This document shows positions 17,718 to 26,799 of a stretch of 45,278 bases of DNA, piece after piece. The DNA comes from an uncultured Chitinophagaceae bacterium (GTDB lineage Bacteria > Bacteroidota > Bacteroidia > Chitinophagales > Chitinophagaceae): the NCBI GenBank assembly GCA_937900675.1, contig CALCEA010000012.1, positions 1 through 45,278 of the forward strand, in the 5' to 3' direction. Numbering within the stretch: position 1 is the first letter of the stretch; each line of letters begins with the position of its first letter. The notes under the pieces were generated by a model. That model searched no databases. It was not told the DNA's origin and saw only the letters and a program-made list of their open reading frames with translations. A program made the position numbers and the translations under genes.

Positions 17718-20700
17718 TTACTTTATGTTATTAGTATTTTCGTTTAATAATTTTAACTTATCTTTTGCAATTGTTTTCAAAGACTCATCACTTGCGTTCT
17801 CAATTATACTTTTATACGTAGCAATTGCATTAAAATCATCTTTCTGTGTGGCATAAATGTCCCCTAACAGTATATAAGATTTCGTTACCCAGTAGTCATA
17901 TGCTGCTTGTTTTTTAATTACATCAAATGAAGTTTTTTCTGCTAGTTTAAATTTACTTTGAAAAAAGTATAACTCAGCAAGTTGATAATGCGCTTCAGCA
18001 GTAATATTTGAAGGGTTGGATTTTATAGTATTTGTTAAAGCTAAATAAGCGGAATTGGTATCCTTATTGGTTATGTAATGATGATACAAAGACATATTAG
18101 CCATTTGAATATCATCAGTAGCTGAAGATTTATCTGATAAAATCTGTTGAGCTATTTTTGCTGCATCATCCCATTTTTGACCCTTATATTGACATCTCAA
18201 TAAACCCTTAAGTGCTTCTATTTTATTTTCAGATTGAGAAGCATTGTTTAAAAGAATGTTAAAGTATTTTTCAGCAAGTAAATCATTCTTAATAGTGAAA
18301 TAGTTAATTCTCGCAGCTAATAATGCAGATCTTTCTGCAAATTTATTAGGAATTTGGTCTGCAACAATACCAAAATATTTTGCGGCAGTATCAAATTGTT
18401 CGTTAACATACGCTATTTCCGCAATTAAATAACTTGCGTCTAATTGATATTTGCCTTTTGGAAAAATTTGCAAATACTTTGCGAAGCCAATAGCTGCTTC
18501 AGAATATTTTTTTTGTTCATATTTAATAATGGCTGAACGGTAAATTAGAGAATCTTGTTCATTATTTGATAATGATTTACCAAATTCATTCATGAACTGA
18601 ACAAATAATTCTGGTGTTTGATCTTCTACATATATATTTCTAACAAATTCTACTGCATTATCAGATTCTGTTGATGTTGGGTAAGCTGTAAACAAATCTC
18701 TAAATGTTTGCAGTGCCATCACATTTTTGTTTAAGTTAAAATAAACAATACCTAATTTATATTGTGCTAAAGGATAAAAAGACGCTCCATATTTATCTAA
18801 CAAAATTTTTGATAGAGGTGCAATTGCTTCTTGAAATTCTTCACGACTTATATATGTATCAGCTAATTCAATTCTTGCATCGTTAACATATGATGAATTG
18901 GGGTAGTTATTTTCAAATTCTTTCAATATTGAGATTTTCTCTTTAGGTTGAGACATTCCACCTAATAAATTAGCTTTTTGTAAAGTTGCATAATCTATAT
19001 AATCCCATTTAAGATCTATGATTTTTTGGAAAGTGTTTAATGCTTTCTTATACTGCTTTAACATCATCTGACAATCTGCGATTCTAACAAAAGCATCTTT
19101 TTCATATGCACTGGATAAATTAGAAGCCTCAGAATGAATTGAATTTGAAAAATATTCTAGCGCTTTTAAGTAATTACTATTTTTCAGATGTGCATAGCCA
19201 ATGGTATATTTAGCATGTTTTGCACCTATTTCACCTTCTTCAATAGGATCATTCAAGAATAGTTCTAAATATTGAATACTTTCCTCAATTCTTCCAAATT
19301 TATAAGATAACTCTCCTAACCAAAATAAAGTTGCTTGAAGTACTTTGGAATTATATGGCAAAAATTGTAATTGACTAAATAATGAATATGCCTTTTCAAT
19401 TTGACCATCATTCAAGTACAAACATGCTCTACCATAAACAATATTTGGATAAATTTTCAATAATTCTACTCCTGGTTGACTAATTTTCTCATAAGCCTCA
19501 TATGCTTGGATAAAATTACTGCTGTAAGTCAAAGATGAAATCCATAGAGTCTTAGCTTCAGGTAAATAAATAGATGAAGGGTATTTGGTAAAAAATTTAT
19601 CAAAATTTGTTGTTGCAGTACTGTAATCTTTTAATTCGAATGATAATTTTGCATAATTAAATTGAGAAATTTCTTTTTGTTCCAAGTTTTGTGACTTAGT
19701 GGCACAAAGTAAAAAAGCATTTTTGGCCCCTACTTTATCATTAACTTTTAAATACGAAGTTGCTAATAAATACATGCTATTTTGACCTAATGAATCTTCT
19801 ATATTAGCCAACTGTTTAAATCCTTCAATTGCTTTATTCCATTCTTGAGATTGGAAATAACAGAATGATAATTGATATAAATCTTGTGTTTCAACATTTT
19901 TTTGAGTTGAAACATATTCTGCTAAGAATGGTAAAGCTTTATTGTATTCTTTTTTTTCGAATAACAAATGACCCATTAATTGTTTTAATTGAGTCTCATA
20001 ATATTGACCAGGTTGATTGAGGGCTTTCTCGCAATTTGACATAGCAGCGTCTACATCACCAAGAAAATAATATAATTGACTTATATAAAAAGGGGCTAAT
20101 TTGCTGTACTTATTACTTGTTGATGCAATACTAAAACAGGATAAAGCCAATTTAAAATCTTTTCTTTCTAATGCAATAAATCCAGCGTAATAATTGGCAT
20201 CTAGATAATATTTGGAAGATTTAACTTGTCTTATATTATTTAACAAATTAACAGACTTTTCCCAATCACCATTTTTAAAATACAAATACCCTAATTGAAA
20301 TTTAATTTCTTCTATTTCATTATTTTCTAAATCTTCTATTTTGGAATTTGAATAAAATTTAATTGAAAATTGATCATTTTTTCTATTGAAAAAATATTTT
20401 CCTAAATAATAACTTAGTCTAGATTTATATATAAGATTGTTTGTTTTTTCCATCCAATCAATAGCTAAATCAGGTGTTGCTAATTTATCTAAACTTAGAT
20501 ATAAAGTAAAATAATAAAAAGAAATATCATCGTTATATTTATCAAAGGAATACGCTGATTGGATGTATTTAAAAGCCATTAAAGAATCACCCTGTTTTAA
20601 GGCTTTAATACCTTGATTGAAAACAGATTTAGCTGGATGTTCAATTTCAAAAGATTGTGCGTTCAGTTGAAAAAAACTGCCTATCACTAAAAGAAAACAA

Positions 20701-20726
20701 ATTATCCAATTTCTAATCTGTAACAT
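17718..20726 (-). CDS. Large exported tetratricopeptide-repeat protein
   Basis: A 1002-residue protein with a signal peptide (LLVIGSFFQLNAQ, cleavage after about residue 24) followed by TPR and TPR-like helical repeats over nearly the whole length; good examples are LSFCYFQSQEWNKAIEGFKQ and AQYKLGIVYFNLNKNVMALQ. It should lie in the periplasm as a long solenoid scaffold. I chose the ATG at 20726 over an in-frame TTG three codons upstream, because it gives a normal signal peptide. It is the first gene of the operon with the barrel, the tail-anchored protein and the methyltransferase, and probably works with the barrel. Similar TPR/barrel pairs recur in Bacteroidota; their role is unclear to me. 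Confidence 0.8.
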   Translation of the reverse strand: MLQIRNWIICFLLVIGSFFQLNAQSFEIEHPAKSVFNQGIKALKQGDSLMAFKYIQSAYSFDKYNDDISFYYFTLYLSLDKLATPDLAIDWMEKTNNLIYKSRLSYYLGKYFFNRKNDQFSIKFYSNSKIEDLENNEIEEIKFQLGYLYFKNGDWEKSVNLLNNIRQVKSSKYYLDANYYAGFIALERKDFKLALSCFSIASTSNKYSKLAPFYISQLYYFLGDVDAAMSNCEKALNQPGQYYETQLKQLMGHLLFEKKEYNKALPFLAEYVSTQKNVETQDLYQLSFCYFQSQEWNKAIEGFKQLANIEDSLGQNSMYLLATSYLKVNDKVGAKNAFLLCATKSQNLEQKEISQFNYAKLSFELKDYSTATTNFDKFFTKYPSSIYLPEAKTLWISSLTYSSNFIQAYEAYEKISQPGVELLKIYPNIVYGRACLYLNDGQIEKAYSLFSQLQFLPYNSKVLQATLFWLGELSYKFGRIEESIQYLELFLNDPIEEGEIGAKHAKYTIGYAHLKNSNYLKALEYFSNSIHSEASNLSSAYEKDAFVRIADCQMMLKQYKKALNTFQKIIDLKWDYIDYATLQKANLLGGMSQPKEKISILKEFENNYPNSSYVNDARIELADTYISREEFQEAIAPLSKILLDKYGASFYPLAQYKLGIVYFNLNKNVMALQTFRDLFTAYPTSTESDNAVEFVRNIYVEDQTPELFVQFMNEFGKSLSNNEQDSLIYRSAIIKYEQKKYSEAAIGFAKYLQIFPKGKYQLDASYLIAEIAYVNEQFDTAAKYFGIVADQIPNKFAERSALLAARINYFTIKNDLLAEKYFNILLNNASQSENKIEALKGLLRCQYKGQKWDDAAKIAQQILSDKSSATDDIQMANMSLYHHYITNKDTNSAYLALTNTIKSNPSNITAEAHYQLAELYFFQSKFKLAEKTSFDVIKKQAAYDYWVTKSYILLGDIYATQKDDFNAIATYKSIIENASDESLKTIAKDKLKLLNENTNNIK

Positions 20727-20795
20727 AAATACCAATGTTTTTTATAATATGGTAAAATTACGGCCATTTATAGAACGATTAAGGAATTCAAGTTA

Positions 20796-20827
20796 TTGTG
20801 GAAAAACAGATTAGATTCGTAAATTTG
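20796..20827 (+). promoter_or_regulatory. Promoter of the thioesterase-cinA region (TTG, 21-base spacer, TAAATTTG)
   Basis: TTG at 20796-20798 and an exact TAnnTTTG box at 20820-20827, separated by 21 bases, fit the Bacteroidota consensus well. The ATG of the thioesterase follows 19 bases later. Confidence 0.6.
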
Positions 20828-20846
20828 TCAACAAGCACAATAAAAT

Positions 20847-21257
20847 ATGTACGAACATAATACCCAAATTAGGGTCAGATATGCAGAAACAGACCGAATG
20901 GATGTTGTTTATTATGGCAATTACCCCCAATATTTTGAAGTGGGAAGAGTGGAAAGCCTTAGAGCTTTGGGTATCAGCTATAAGGATATTGAAGAGATGG
21001 GTATCATTTTGCCAGTTGTCGATTTACACATCAAATACCTTCGACCTGCCAAATATGACGATTTATTGACCATTAAAACCATTATTAAGGAATTACCTGT
21101 TGACCATAAAATTACTTTTCATCAAGAAGTGTATAACGAAGCAGGTAAATTACTTACTGTGGGTACAGTAAAGCTTTATTTTATGGATCAAACCCTTCAA
21201 AATAAGGCTTCTATGCCACCCATGATGCTTGAAAAACTAAAGACATATTTTAGTTAA
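20847..21257 (+). CDS. Acyl-CoA thioesterase, 4HBT hotdog fold (YbgC/FadM type)
   Basis: A 136-residue hotdog-fold protein. The signature RVRYAETDRMDVVYYGNYPQYFE carries the catalytic Asp16 and matches the YbgC/4-hydroxybenzoyl-CoA thioesterase group. It would hydrolyse short acyl-CoA esters in the cytoplasm; the exact chain preference cannot be seen. In proteobacteria YbgC sits with tol-pal genes, but no such genes are present here. It lies 46 bases upstream of cinA. Confidence 0.9.
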   Translation: MYEHNTQIRVRYAETDRMDVVYYGNYPQYFEVGRVESLRALGISYKDIEEMGIILPVVDLHIKYLRPAKYDDLLTIKTIIKELPVDHKITFHQEVYNEAGKLLTVGTVKLYFMDQTLQNKASMPPMMLEKLKTYFS

Positions 21258-21303
21258 ACCGCCATTTTTTGGTTTACTTTGCAGCCTAATATTAAAAACA
21301 TAA

Positions 21304-22557
21304 ATGTCTATTCAAGCAAGTATTATTACCATTGGAGACGAACTATTGATTGGTCAGGTAATTGACACCAATAGTGCCTTTATAGCTCAGCAATTAAACG
21401 CTATTGGAGTTTCCTTGAAACATAGAGTAGCTGTGGGTGATAACGCCAAAGACATTACTGAAGCCATAGATCTTGCCATAAGTCAAAATAGTGTAGTGAT
21501 TCTTACCGGAGGCTTAGGGCCTACTGCAGATGATATTACCAAGCCATTATTGAATAGCTATTTTGGTGGTAAAATGACTGTACATCAACCTACCCTGGAT
21601 CATATCACCTACATATTTGAACAAATCCACAAAAAGCCTATGATTGATCGTAATCGAAAGCAGGCTGAAGTACCCGATGTTTGTGAGGTTTTATTCAATG
21701 AAAAAGGCACAGCTCCAGGTATGATGTTCAATAAACTAAATACCCTGGTATTTTCCCTTCCTGGTGTGCCTCATGAGATGAAATGGTTAATGACGGAGCA
21801 GGTTATCCCAAGAATTAAGAAGCATTTCAAAACCAATCCAATTGGTCACAGAACCTTATTGACTGCTGGTATTGGTGAATCTTTTTTAGCTGAATTAATA
21901 AAGGATTTTGAACAAGCTTTACCGAATGATGTAAAGTTGGCTTATTTACCTAATTATGGGATGGTAAGGTTAAGATTAACTAGTTCAGGTGCTGATGAAA
22001 AAGCATTAAATCAACAATTAGATACCCTATTTGCCAATTTAACCGAATTGGTAAGAGAATATTTAGTGACAGATCAGGATGAAACCATGGAAATGGTTGT
22101 GGGAAAATTACTCAAATCCTCCAATCAAACAGTAGCCACTGCCGAAAGTTGCACAGGTGGGTATATTGGACATTTGTTATCTAAACATGCTGGTTCATCT
22201 AAATTTTACACAGGAGGTGTTATTAGCTATGATAATCGTATAAAAACGGAGTTTTTGGATGTTCCAACAGAAATATTGCAAACAGTCGGTGCTGTTAGTA
22301 AGGAGGCCGTAGAACAAATGGCTATAGCCGTTAGAGAAAAAATGAAGACAGATTATGCTGTTTCTGTAAGCGGAATCATGGGGCCATCGGGCCAAACTGA
22401 CGAAAAACCGCTTGGAATGGTATGGATTGGTGTAGCAAACAAAGAAAAAGTGTTTTCAAAGGTTTTATACCTCAGATTTGACCGTCATAAGAATATTGAA
22501 GTAACTGCTACTCAGGCTATAAATTTACTTAGGTTGTTAATAATCAATAAGATTTAG
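21304..22557 (+). CDS. cinA: CinA: competence/damage-inducible protein A, NMN amidohydrolase type
   Basis: A 417-residue two-domain protein. The N-terminal half is a MoaB/MoeA-like (COG1058) domain starting ASIITIGDELLIGQVIDTN, linked to ADP-ribose pyrophosphatase activity. The C-terminal half is a PncC-type nicotinamide mononucleotide deamidase domain with AESCTGGYIGHLLS, GGVISYDN and VSGIMGPSG. It recycles NMN in NAD metabolism; the competence role is specific to other phyla. The full length is normal. A variant box (TACTTTG) lies upstream. Confidence 0.94.
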   Translation: MSIQASIITIGDELLIGQVIDTNSAFIAQQLNAIGVSLKHRVAVGDNAKDITEAIDLAISQNSVVILTGGLGPTADDITKPLLNSYFGGKMTVHQPTLDHITYIFEQIHKKPMIDRNRKQAEVPDVCEVLFNEKGTAPGMMFNKLNTLVFSLPGVPHEMKWLMTEQVIPRIKKHFKTNPIGHRTLLTAGIGESFLAELIKDFEQALPNDVKLAYLPNYGMVRLRLTSSGADEKALNQQLDTLFANLTELVREYLVTDQDETMEMVVGKLLKSSNQTVATAESCTGGYIGHLLSKHAGSSKFYTGGVISYDNRIKTEFLDVPTEILQTVGAVSKEAVEQMAIAVREKMKTDYAVSVSGIMGPSGQTDEKPLGMVWIGVANKEKVFSKVLYLRFDRHKNIEVTATQAINLLRLLIINKI

Positions 22558-22560
22558 TCT

Positions 22561-22568
22561 TATTTTTG
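22561..22568 (+). promoter_or_regulatory. Candidate -7 promoter box of the E2 gene (TATTTTTG)
   Basis: An exact TAnnTTTG match that begins 3 bases after the cinA stop and ends 16 bases before the E2 ATG. A TTG at 22534-22536 is 24 bases upstream, slightly farther than the usual -33 distance. Confidence 0.48.
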
Positions 22569-22584
22569 TTTAAAATTAACTCAT

Positions 22585-23997
22585 ATGCCAATCGTTGATT
22601 TGGTCTTGCCAAAACTGGGTGAAAGTATCATGGAGGCTACTATTTTAAAGTGGCATAAGAAAGTTGGCGACACTATTCAGTTAGATGAAACATTATTGGA
22701 TATTGCAACAGATAAAGTAGACAGTGAAATACCTTCTACTGCAGAAGGTGTTATAACAGAAATTTTATTTGAAGTAAACAGTGTTGTACCTATTGGCACC
22801 GTCATTGCAAAAATTGATTCAAATAAAGCAACTGCATCACCAAAAACAACAACACCAAATGTTGCTGCGCCTACACCAAAGCCAACACCAATAGTTGAAG
22901 TTAAAGAAGAAGTTCCTTTTACTCCAAGTTCGGCACCTGTATCCATTTCAAATACTGCAAACGATCAAAAATTTTACTCTCCATTGGTAATAAGCATTGC
23001 ACAAAGTGAGGGAATTGGCATGCAAGAACTACAAGAAATTGCAGGCACAGGTAATCAAGGAAGAGTTTCAAAGAAAGATATACTAGCTTATATTGCTGAT
23101 AAAAAAGCAGGTAAAATAACACAACCAGTTATTCATCAAGCTGCACCTACTAGTACAAATATTGAACAAACCATTGCTCCAAAACCAGCACAAATTTACA
23201 ATGAGCCATTGCCAGATTTCATGCAAAATGCTGCAAATCAAAAATTAGCTCAACCAGAAGATGTAATTCTTTCTGGTAATGTGGAGATTGTTGAAATGGA
23301 TCGTATGCGTAAGTTAATTGCAAAGCATATGGTTGATAGCGTTCATACAAGTCCACATGTTACTTCATTTGTAGAGGTGGATGTAACCAATATGGTGGTA
23401 TGGAGAGATAAAGTGAAAACTTTATTTGAAAAAAGAGAAGGTACTAAATTAACTTTCACTCCAATGTTTATTGAAGGAATTGCTGCTGCATTGGAACAAT
23501 TCCCTATTATTAATTCAAGCTTAGACGGAGATAAAATTATTTATAAGAAGGATATTAATATTGGAATGGCTACTGCATTACCTACTGGCAATCTAATTGT
23601 TCCAGTCATTAAAGGTGCCAACCAATTAAGTATTGTTGGATTATCTAAAGCAGTGAATCAATTAGCGAATGCTGCAAGAAATAATCAATTGAAACCTTCT
23701 GATACACAAAATGGCACATTCACTGTAACCAATGTGGGTACATTTGGCAGTATCATGGGAACCCCAATTATTAGTCAACCACAAGTGGCTGTATTGGCTT
23801 TAGGAGCCATTAAGAAAAGACCAGTAGTGGTAGAAACTCCAGCTGGAGATGCCATTTTAGTAAGACACATGATGTACTTGTCTATGAGTTACGATCATAG
23901 AATTGTAGATGGTGCTCAAGGCACTCAATTTTTAGCAGCTGTTGCTAAAAACTTTGAAGCTTGGGACATCAATAGACAATGGTTCCAGTATTTATAA
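22585..23997 (+). CDS. 2-oxoacid dehydrogenase complex E2 (dihydrolipoyl acyltransferase)
   Basis: A 470-residue E2 core protein with one lipoyl domain (lipoylated Lys44 in ATDKVDSEIP), a Pro/Ala/Thr-rich linker, an E3/E1-binding domain at about 130-170 (SPLVISIAQSEGI, GRVSKKDIL), a second linker and the catalytic CoA acyltransferase domain with His438 and Asp442 in YDHRIVDG. The single lipoyl domain and catalytic-domain wording suit the branched-chain or general family rather than a clear pyruvate or oxoglutarate assignment, so I leave the substrate open. E1 and E3 genes are not adjacent. Its stop overlaps that of the convergent S9 peptidase by 6 bases. Confidence 0.92.
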   Translation: MPIVDLVLPKLGESIMEATILKWHKKVGDTIQLDETLLDIATDKVDSEIPSTAEGVITEILFEVNSVVPIGTVIAKIDSNKATASPKTTTPNVAAPTPKPTPIVEVKEEVPFTPSSAPVSISNTANDQKFYSPLVISIAQSEGIGMQELQEIAGTGNQGRVSKKDILAYIADKKAGKITQPVIHQAAPTSTNIEQTIAPKPAQIYNEPLPDFMQNAANQKLAQPEDVILSGNVEIVEMDRMRKLIAKHMVDSVHTSPHVTSFVEVDVTNMVVWRDKVKTLFEKREGTKLTFTPMFIEGIAAALEQFPIINSSLDGDKIIYKKDINIGMATALPTGNLIVPVIKGANQLSIVGLSKAVNQLANAARNNQLKPSDTQNGTFTVTNVGTFGSIMGTPIISQPQVAVLALGAIKKRPVVVETPAGDAILVRHMMYLSMSYDHRIVDGAQGTQFLAAVAKNFEAWDINRQWFQYL

Positions 23998-26718
23998 GCC
24001 TAGTGTTCTACCCTTCATAATTGCTGGCACACCCTTTGACATCCATACAGGCATTTCTGCGCCTTTTAAATAATGATCAAAGAATTGTTGTTCTCTAATT
24101 TGAATATCTTTTTTATTCTTTCTTTCCACCAAATTATGAAACTCATTATTGTAAACTAGCAACCAAGCTTTTTTATTCAGTCTTTTCATAGCAGTGAACA
24201 TTTCAATACCTTGATACCAAGGCACAGCATCATCTGCATCATTACTCATAATAACTAGTGGAGTTTGAACCTTTGGTAGTTCAAACAATGCAGAGTTTTT
24301 TAAATACAAATCAGGTCTTTCCCATAATGTTGCGCCAATTCTAGACTGCGTTTTCTCATATTGAAACTGTCTATTCATTCCAGTTCCCCATCTAATTCCA
24401 CCATATGCACTTGTCATATTCACTACTGGCGCTCCAGCCCATGCAGCTGCATACATATTGGTTTTAGTAATTAGATAAGCAATTTGATAACCACCCCAAC
24501 TTTGACCTTGTAATCCAATCTTTGTACTATCCACAAATCCTTTTTGAATAAGTGCTTTGGTACCGCTTACAATATGATCATAGGCACTTTGACCAGGATA
24601 TCCTGTTTTATACCAGATATCTGGAACAAAAACCAAGTAACCCCTGCTTACAAAAAAGGAAATATTCAATCTTGATCCTGTTGGTGTTGGAGGAATGTAA
24701 TTATGTAATGTTTGATTGTTTCTTTCATAGAAATAAACAATCATTGGATATTTCTTATTAGGGTTAAAATCTTCCGGCTTATACAAAATACCCTCCACTT
24801 GTTTACCAGTATAAGCTTTCCATTTAAACAATTCGCTCGTTAACCAATTATAGGAAGCTTGTTGAGGGTTTAATTGAGCAATAGCTTCCGGATTTTGTTG
24901 TGTATTATTTAATTGATACAAATAAATATTAGCAGCACGATGTTCATCTTCTTTTAAGACGATTAAATCTTTGCTAGTTTTATTACCCACAACATTTGAG
25001 ATATGCATATCAAAAGATTGAATCAGATTCACTTGCTTTTGTTGCAGATTCAATACAGACAAAGATTCTGATTTATCTTTTTCATTATACCCTCTTAACA
25101 ATATAGCTTCATTATTTGCTAGTGCATTTCTTTCTTCATCAGTTTCATTAAATCTAAATACTATTGAAGATTTTCTTCCATTCGTCAATAATATGGATGG
25201 TTCAATTGCATCTGCATCAGCTAACCATAAATCATATTTGTCATACACTATAAAATGACGATGATCATTCATCCATTTTGCGATACCATATGCATTGGGA
25301 TCATCAGGTACATCATTTTCTTCATCATATAAAGGATACTTGATGTCTTTTGCGACAATTTGTTTTTTATTAGTTCTAAAGTCTATGCTATAGTATTTCT
25401 TCTCTTTTTCTTCATAGTAAATCAATTTATTTCCATCAGCAGAAAAATTTATTAAACTTCCTTTCCAATTTTTATGAACTAAACGCTTTTCACCAGTAAG
25501 GGTATTAATTGCATAAATATCCTTCTTAGTAAACCCCTGCCATTGAAAAGATGCAGCATCAGTTGAATCAACAGTGGCAATGGCCCAATGTCCATCCCCT
25601 TCATTACCAATTTTAATATTTCGATCATTGATCTTCCCTAAGTATAAAACCGAATTAGTTAGTGGACGGTATATTACTTTTTCTGTTGACTTTAATGTTG
25701 TTTCAAGATTTTTTAATTGCATGGGCTGCAATTGATCATCTGCATAATGCCAAATATCTATACTCACTCTCTCGAATTCAGGCAAGCTAGTATCTTTAAT
25801 GGGCAATATAGGTTGTACACCTAATTCAAGTACTTCTCCAGATTTACTAAATTGTAATTTTTTGTCTGCTCCAAAGACATAATCCTTGGGAATATCAGAA
25901 TGACTAGTTGTAATAGCAATCATGGAAGAATCCATTCCAAGCATAAAATAGTTCAACTGGTAATTTTTCTGTAATGGCTTACTGGTACTATCTTTTTCAA
26001 CATAATATGCAGCTTGTAATCCAAACTCATCCCAAACAAAACCTGTAGCAGCATAAATTCCTCCACTTAAAATTCGATAACTTGTATCCTGCACATTAGC
26101 CAAAAGCACTTTAGCATTATTCCCTTTTGTAGATACTTGAAACGCTAAAATTTGTTGTCCATTGGGATTCAATGCATATTGACTTACTTGTTTTAATGTA
26201 TGTTTTAATTTAGTTTTTAGATTGTAAATGAATAAATCAGATCCCTCTTTGTTTACATCCCCTTTTTTATCTAAAAGATACACAATTGCACCATTTGATT
26301 TAGTTGGAGTTTGAAAGGATTTTACATTCGCTATTTTCTCTAAATTTCCGGTAGAAACTTGGTATATAAACAAACTGTCTTTAGGTAACTCATCTGCTTT
26401 CTTTTTATCAATTTTAGCTTTTCTAGTTTCTGTAAAAAAAGGCTTGATCTTGCCAAAAAGATAATTACCGTCCTCACTAAAAACCACTTGAGCCCCTCTT
26501 GGAATGATGAACTCGGTATTGGTTTGAGTATTTCTAATGTATAGAATACCATCTCCCTCTTGAGGCACAATGGTGTAGGCAAGGAATTGACCATTTGGAT
26601 GCATCACAGTTTCCTTAACAGACTGCCATTGATCATATACAGAATGATCTAAAGGCTTTTTTTGAGCAATGGCTACTATTGTAAGAAAAGTCGCTACAAA
26701 TAGAGAAAATAACTTCAT
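23992..26718 (-). CDS. Exported S9 (prolyl oligopeptidase family) serine peptidase
   Basis: A 908-residue protein with a signal peptide (cleavage near residue 19, VAIAQ). A long N-terminal beta-propeller-like region is followed by the alpha/beta-hydrolase catalytic domain. The nucleophile is Ser740 in GQSWGGY, the acid lies in NDADDAVPW (about 829-830) and the His is at about 861 in EFHNLV. Such enzymes cut after proline or act as dipeptidyl/acylaminoacyl peptidases in the periplasm; specificity is not readable. I see no type IX secretion C-terminal domain. It is a single gene, transcribed away from the TonB-dependent receptor, which raises the possibility of joint peptide use. Confidence 0.93.
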   Translation of the reverse strand: MKLFSLFVATFLTIVAIAQKKPLDHSVYDQWQSVKETVMHPNGQFLAYTIVPQEGDGILYIRNTQTNTEFIIPRGAQVVFSEDGNYLFGKIKPFFTETRKAKIDKKKADELPKDSLFIYQVSTGNLEKIANVKSFQTPTKSNGAIVYLLDKKGDVNKEGSDLFIYNLKTKLKHTLKQVSQYALNPNGQQILAFQVSTKGNNAKVLLANVQDTSYRILSGGIYAATGFVWDEFGLQAAYYVEKDSTSKPLQKNYQLNYFMLGMDSSMIAITTSHSDIPKDYVFGADKKLQFSKSGEVLELGVQPILPIKDTSLPEFERVSIDIWHYADDQLQPMQLKNLETTLKSTEKVIYRPLTNSVLYLGKINDRNIKIGNEGDGHWAIATVDSTDAASFQWQGFTKKDIYAINTLTGEKRLVHKNWKGSLINFSADGNKLIYYEEKEKKYYSIDFRTNKKQIVAKDIKYPLYDEENDVPDDPNAYGIAKWMNDHRHFIVYDKYDLWLADADAIEPSILLTNGRKSSIVFRFNETDEERNALANNEAILLRGYNEKDKSESLSVLNLQQKQVNLIQSFDMHISNVVGNKTSKDLIVLKEDEHRAANIYLYQLNNTQQNPEAIAQLNPQQASYNWLTSELFKWKAYTGKQVEGILYKPEDFNPNKKYPMIVYFYERNNQTLHNYIPPTPTGSRLNISFFVSRGYLVFVPDIWYKTGYPGQSAYDHIVSGTKALIQKGFVDSTKIGLQGQSWGGYQIAYLITKTNMYAAAWAGAPVVNMTSAYGGIRWGTGMNRQFQYEKTQSRIGATLWERPDLYLKNSALFELPKVQTPLVIMSNDADDAVPWYQGIEMFTAMKRLNKKAWLLVYNNEFHNLVERKNKKDIQIREQQFFDHYLKGAEMPVWMSKGVPAIMKGRTLGL

Positions 26719-26799
26719 GGGTTAAATTTTTGGAATCCTAAGATAGTTAAACAATTTAGATAATTAATTGTTATAAATTGAATAAATATTTGTTTTGAT

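Noticed and set aside
21255..21276. Stem TAAACC / GGTTTA after the thioesterase gene
   Set aside because: Only six pairs with a ten-base loop and no T run after it; not convincing as a terminator.
23992..26718. Type IX secretion cargo (C-terminal domain) on the S9 peptidase
   Set aside because: The protein ends shortly after the hydrolase domain (MKGRTLGL); no added C-terminal beta-sandwich is present.
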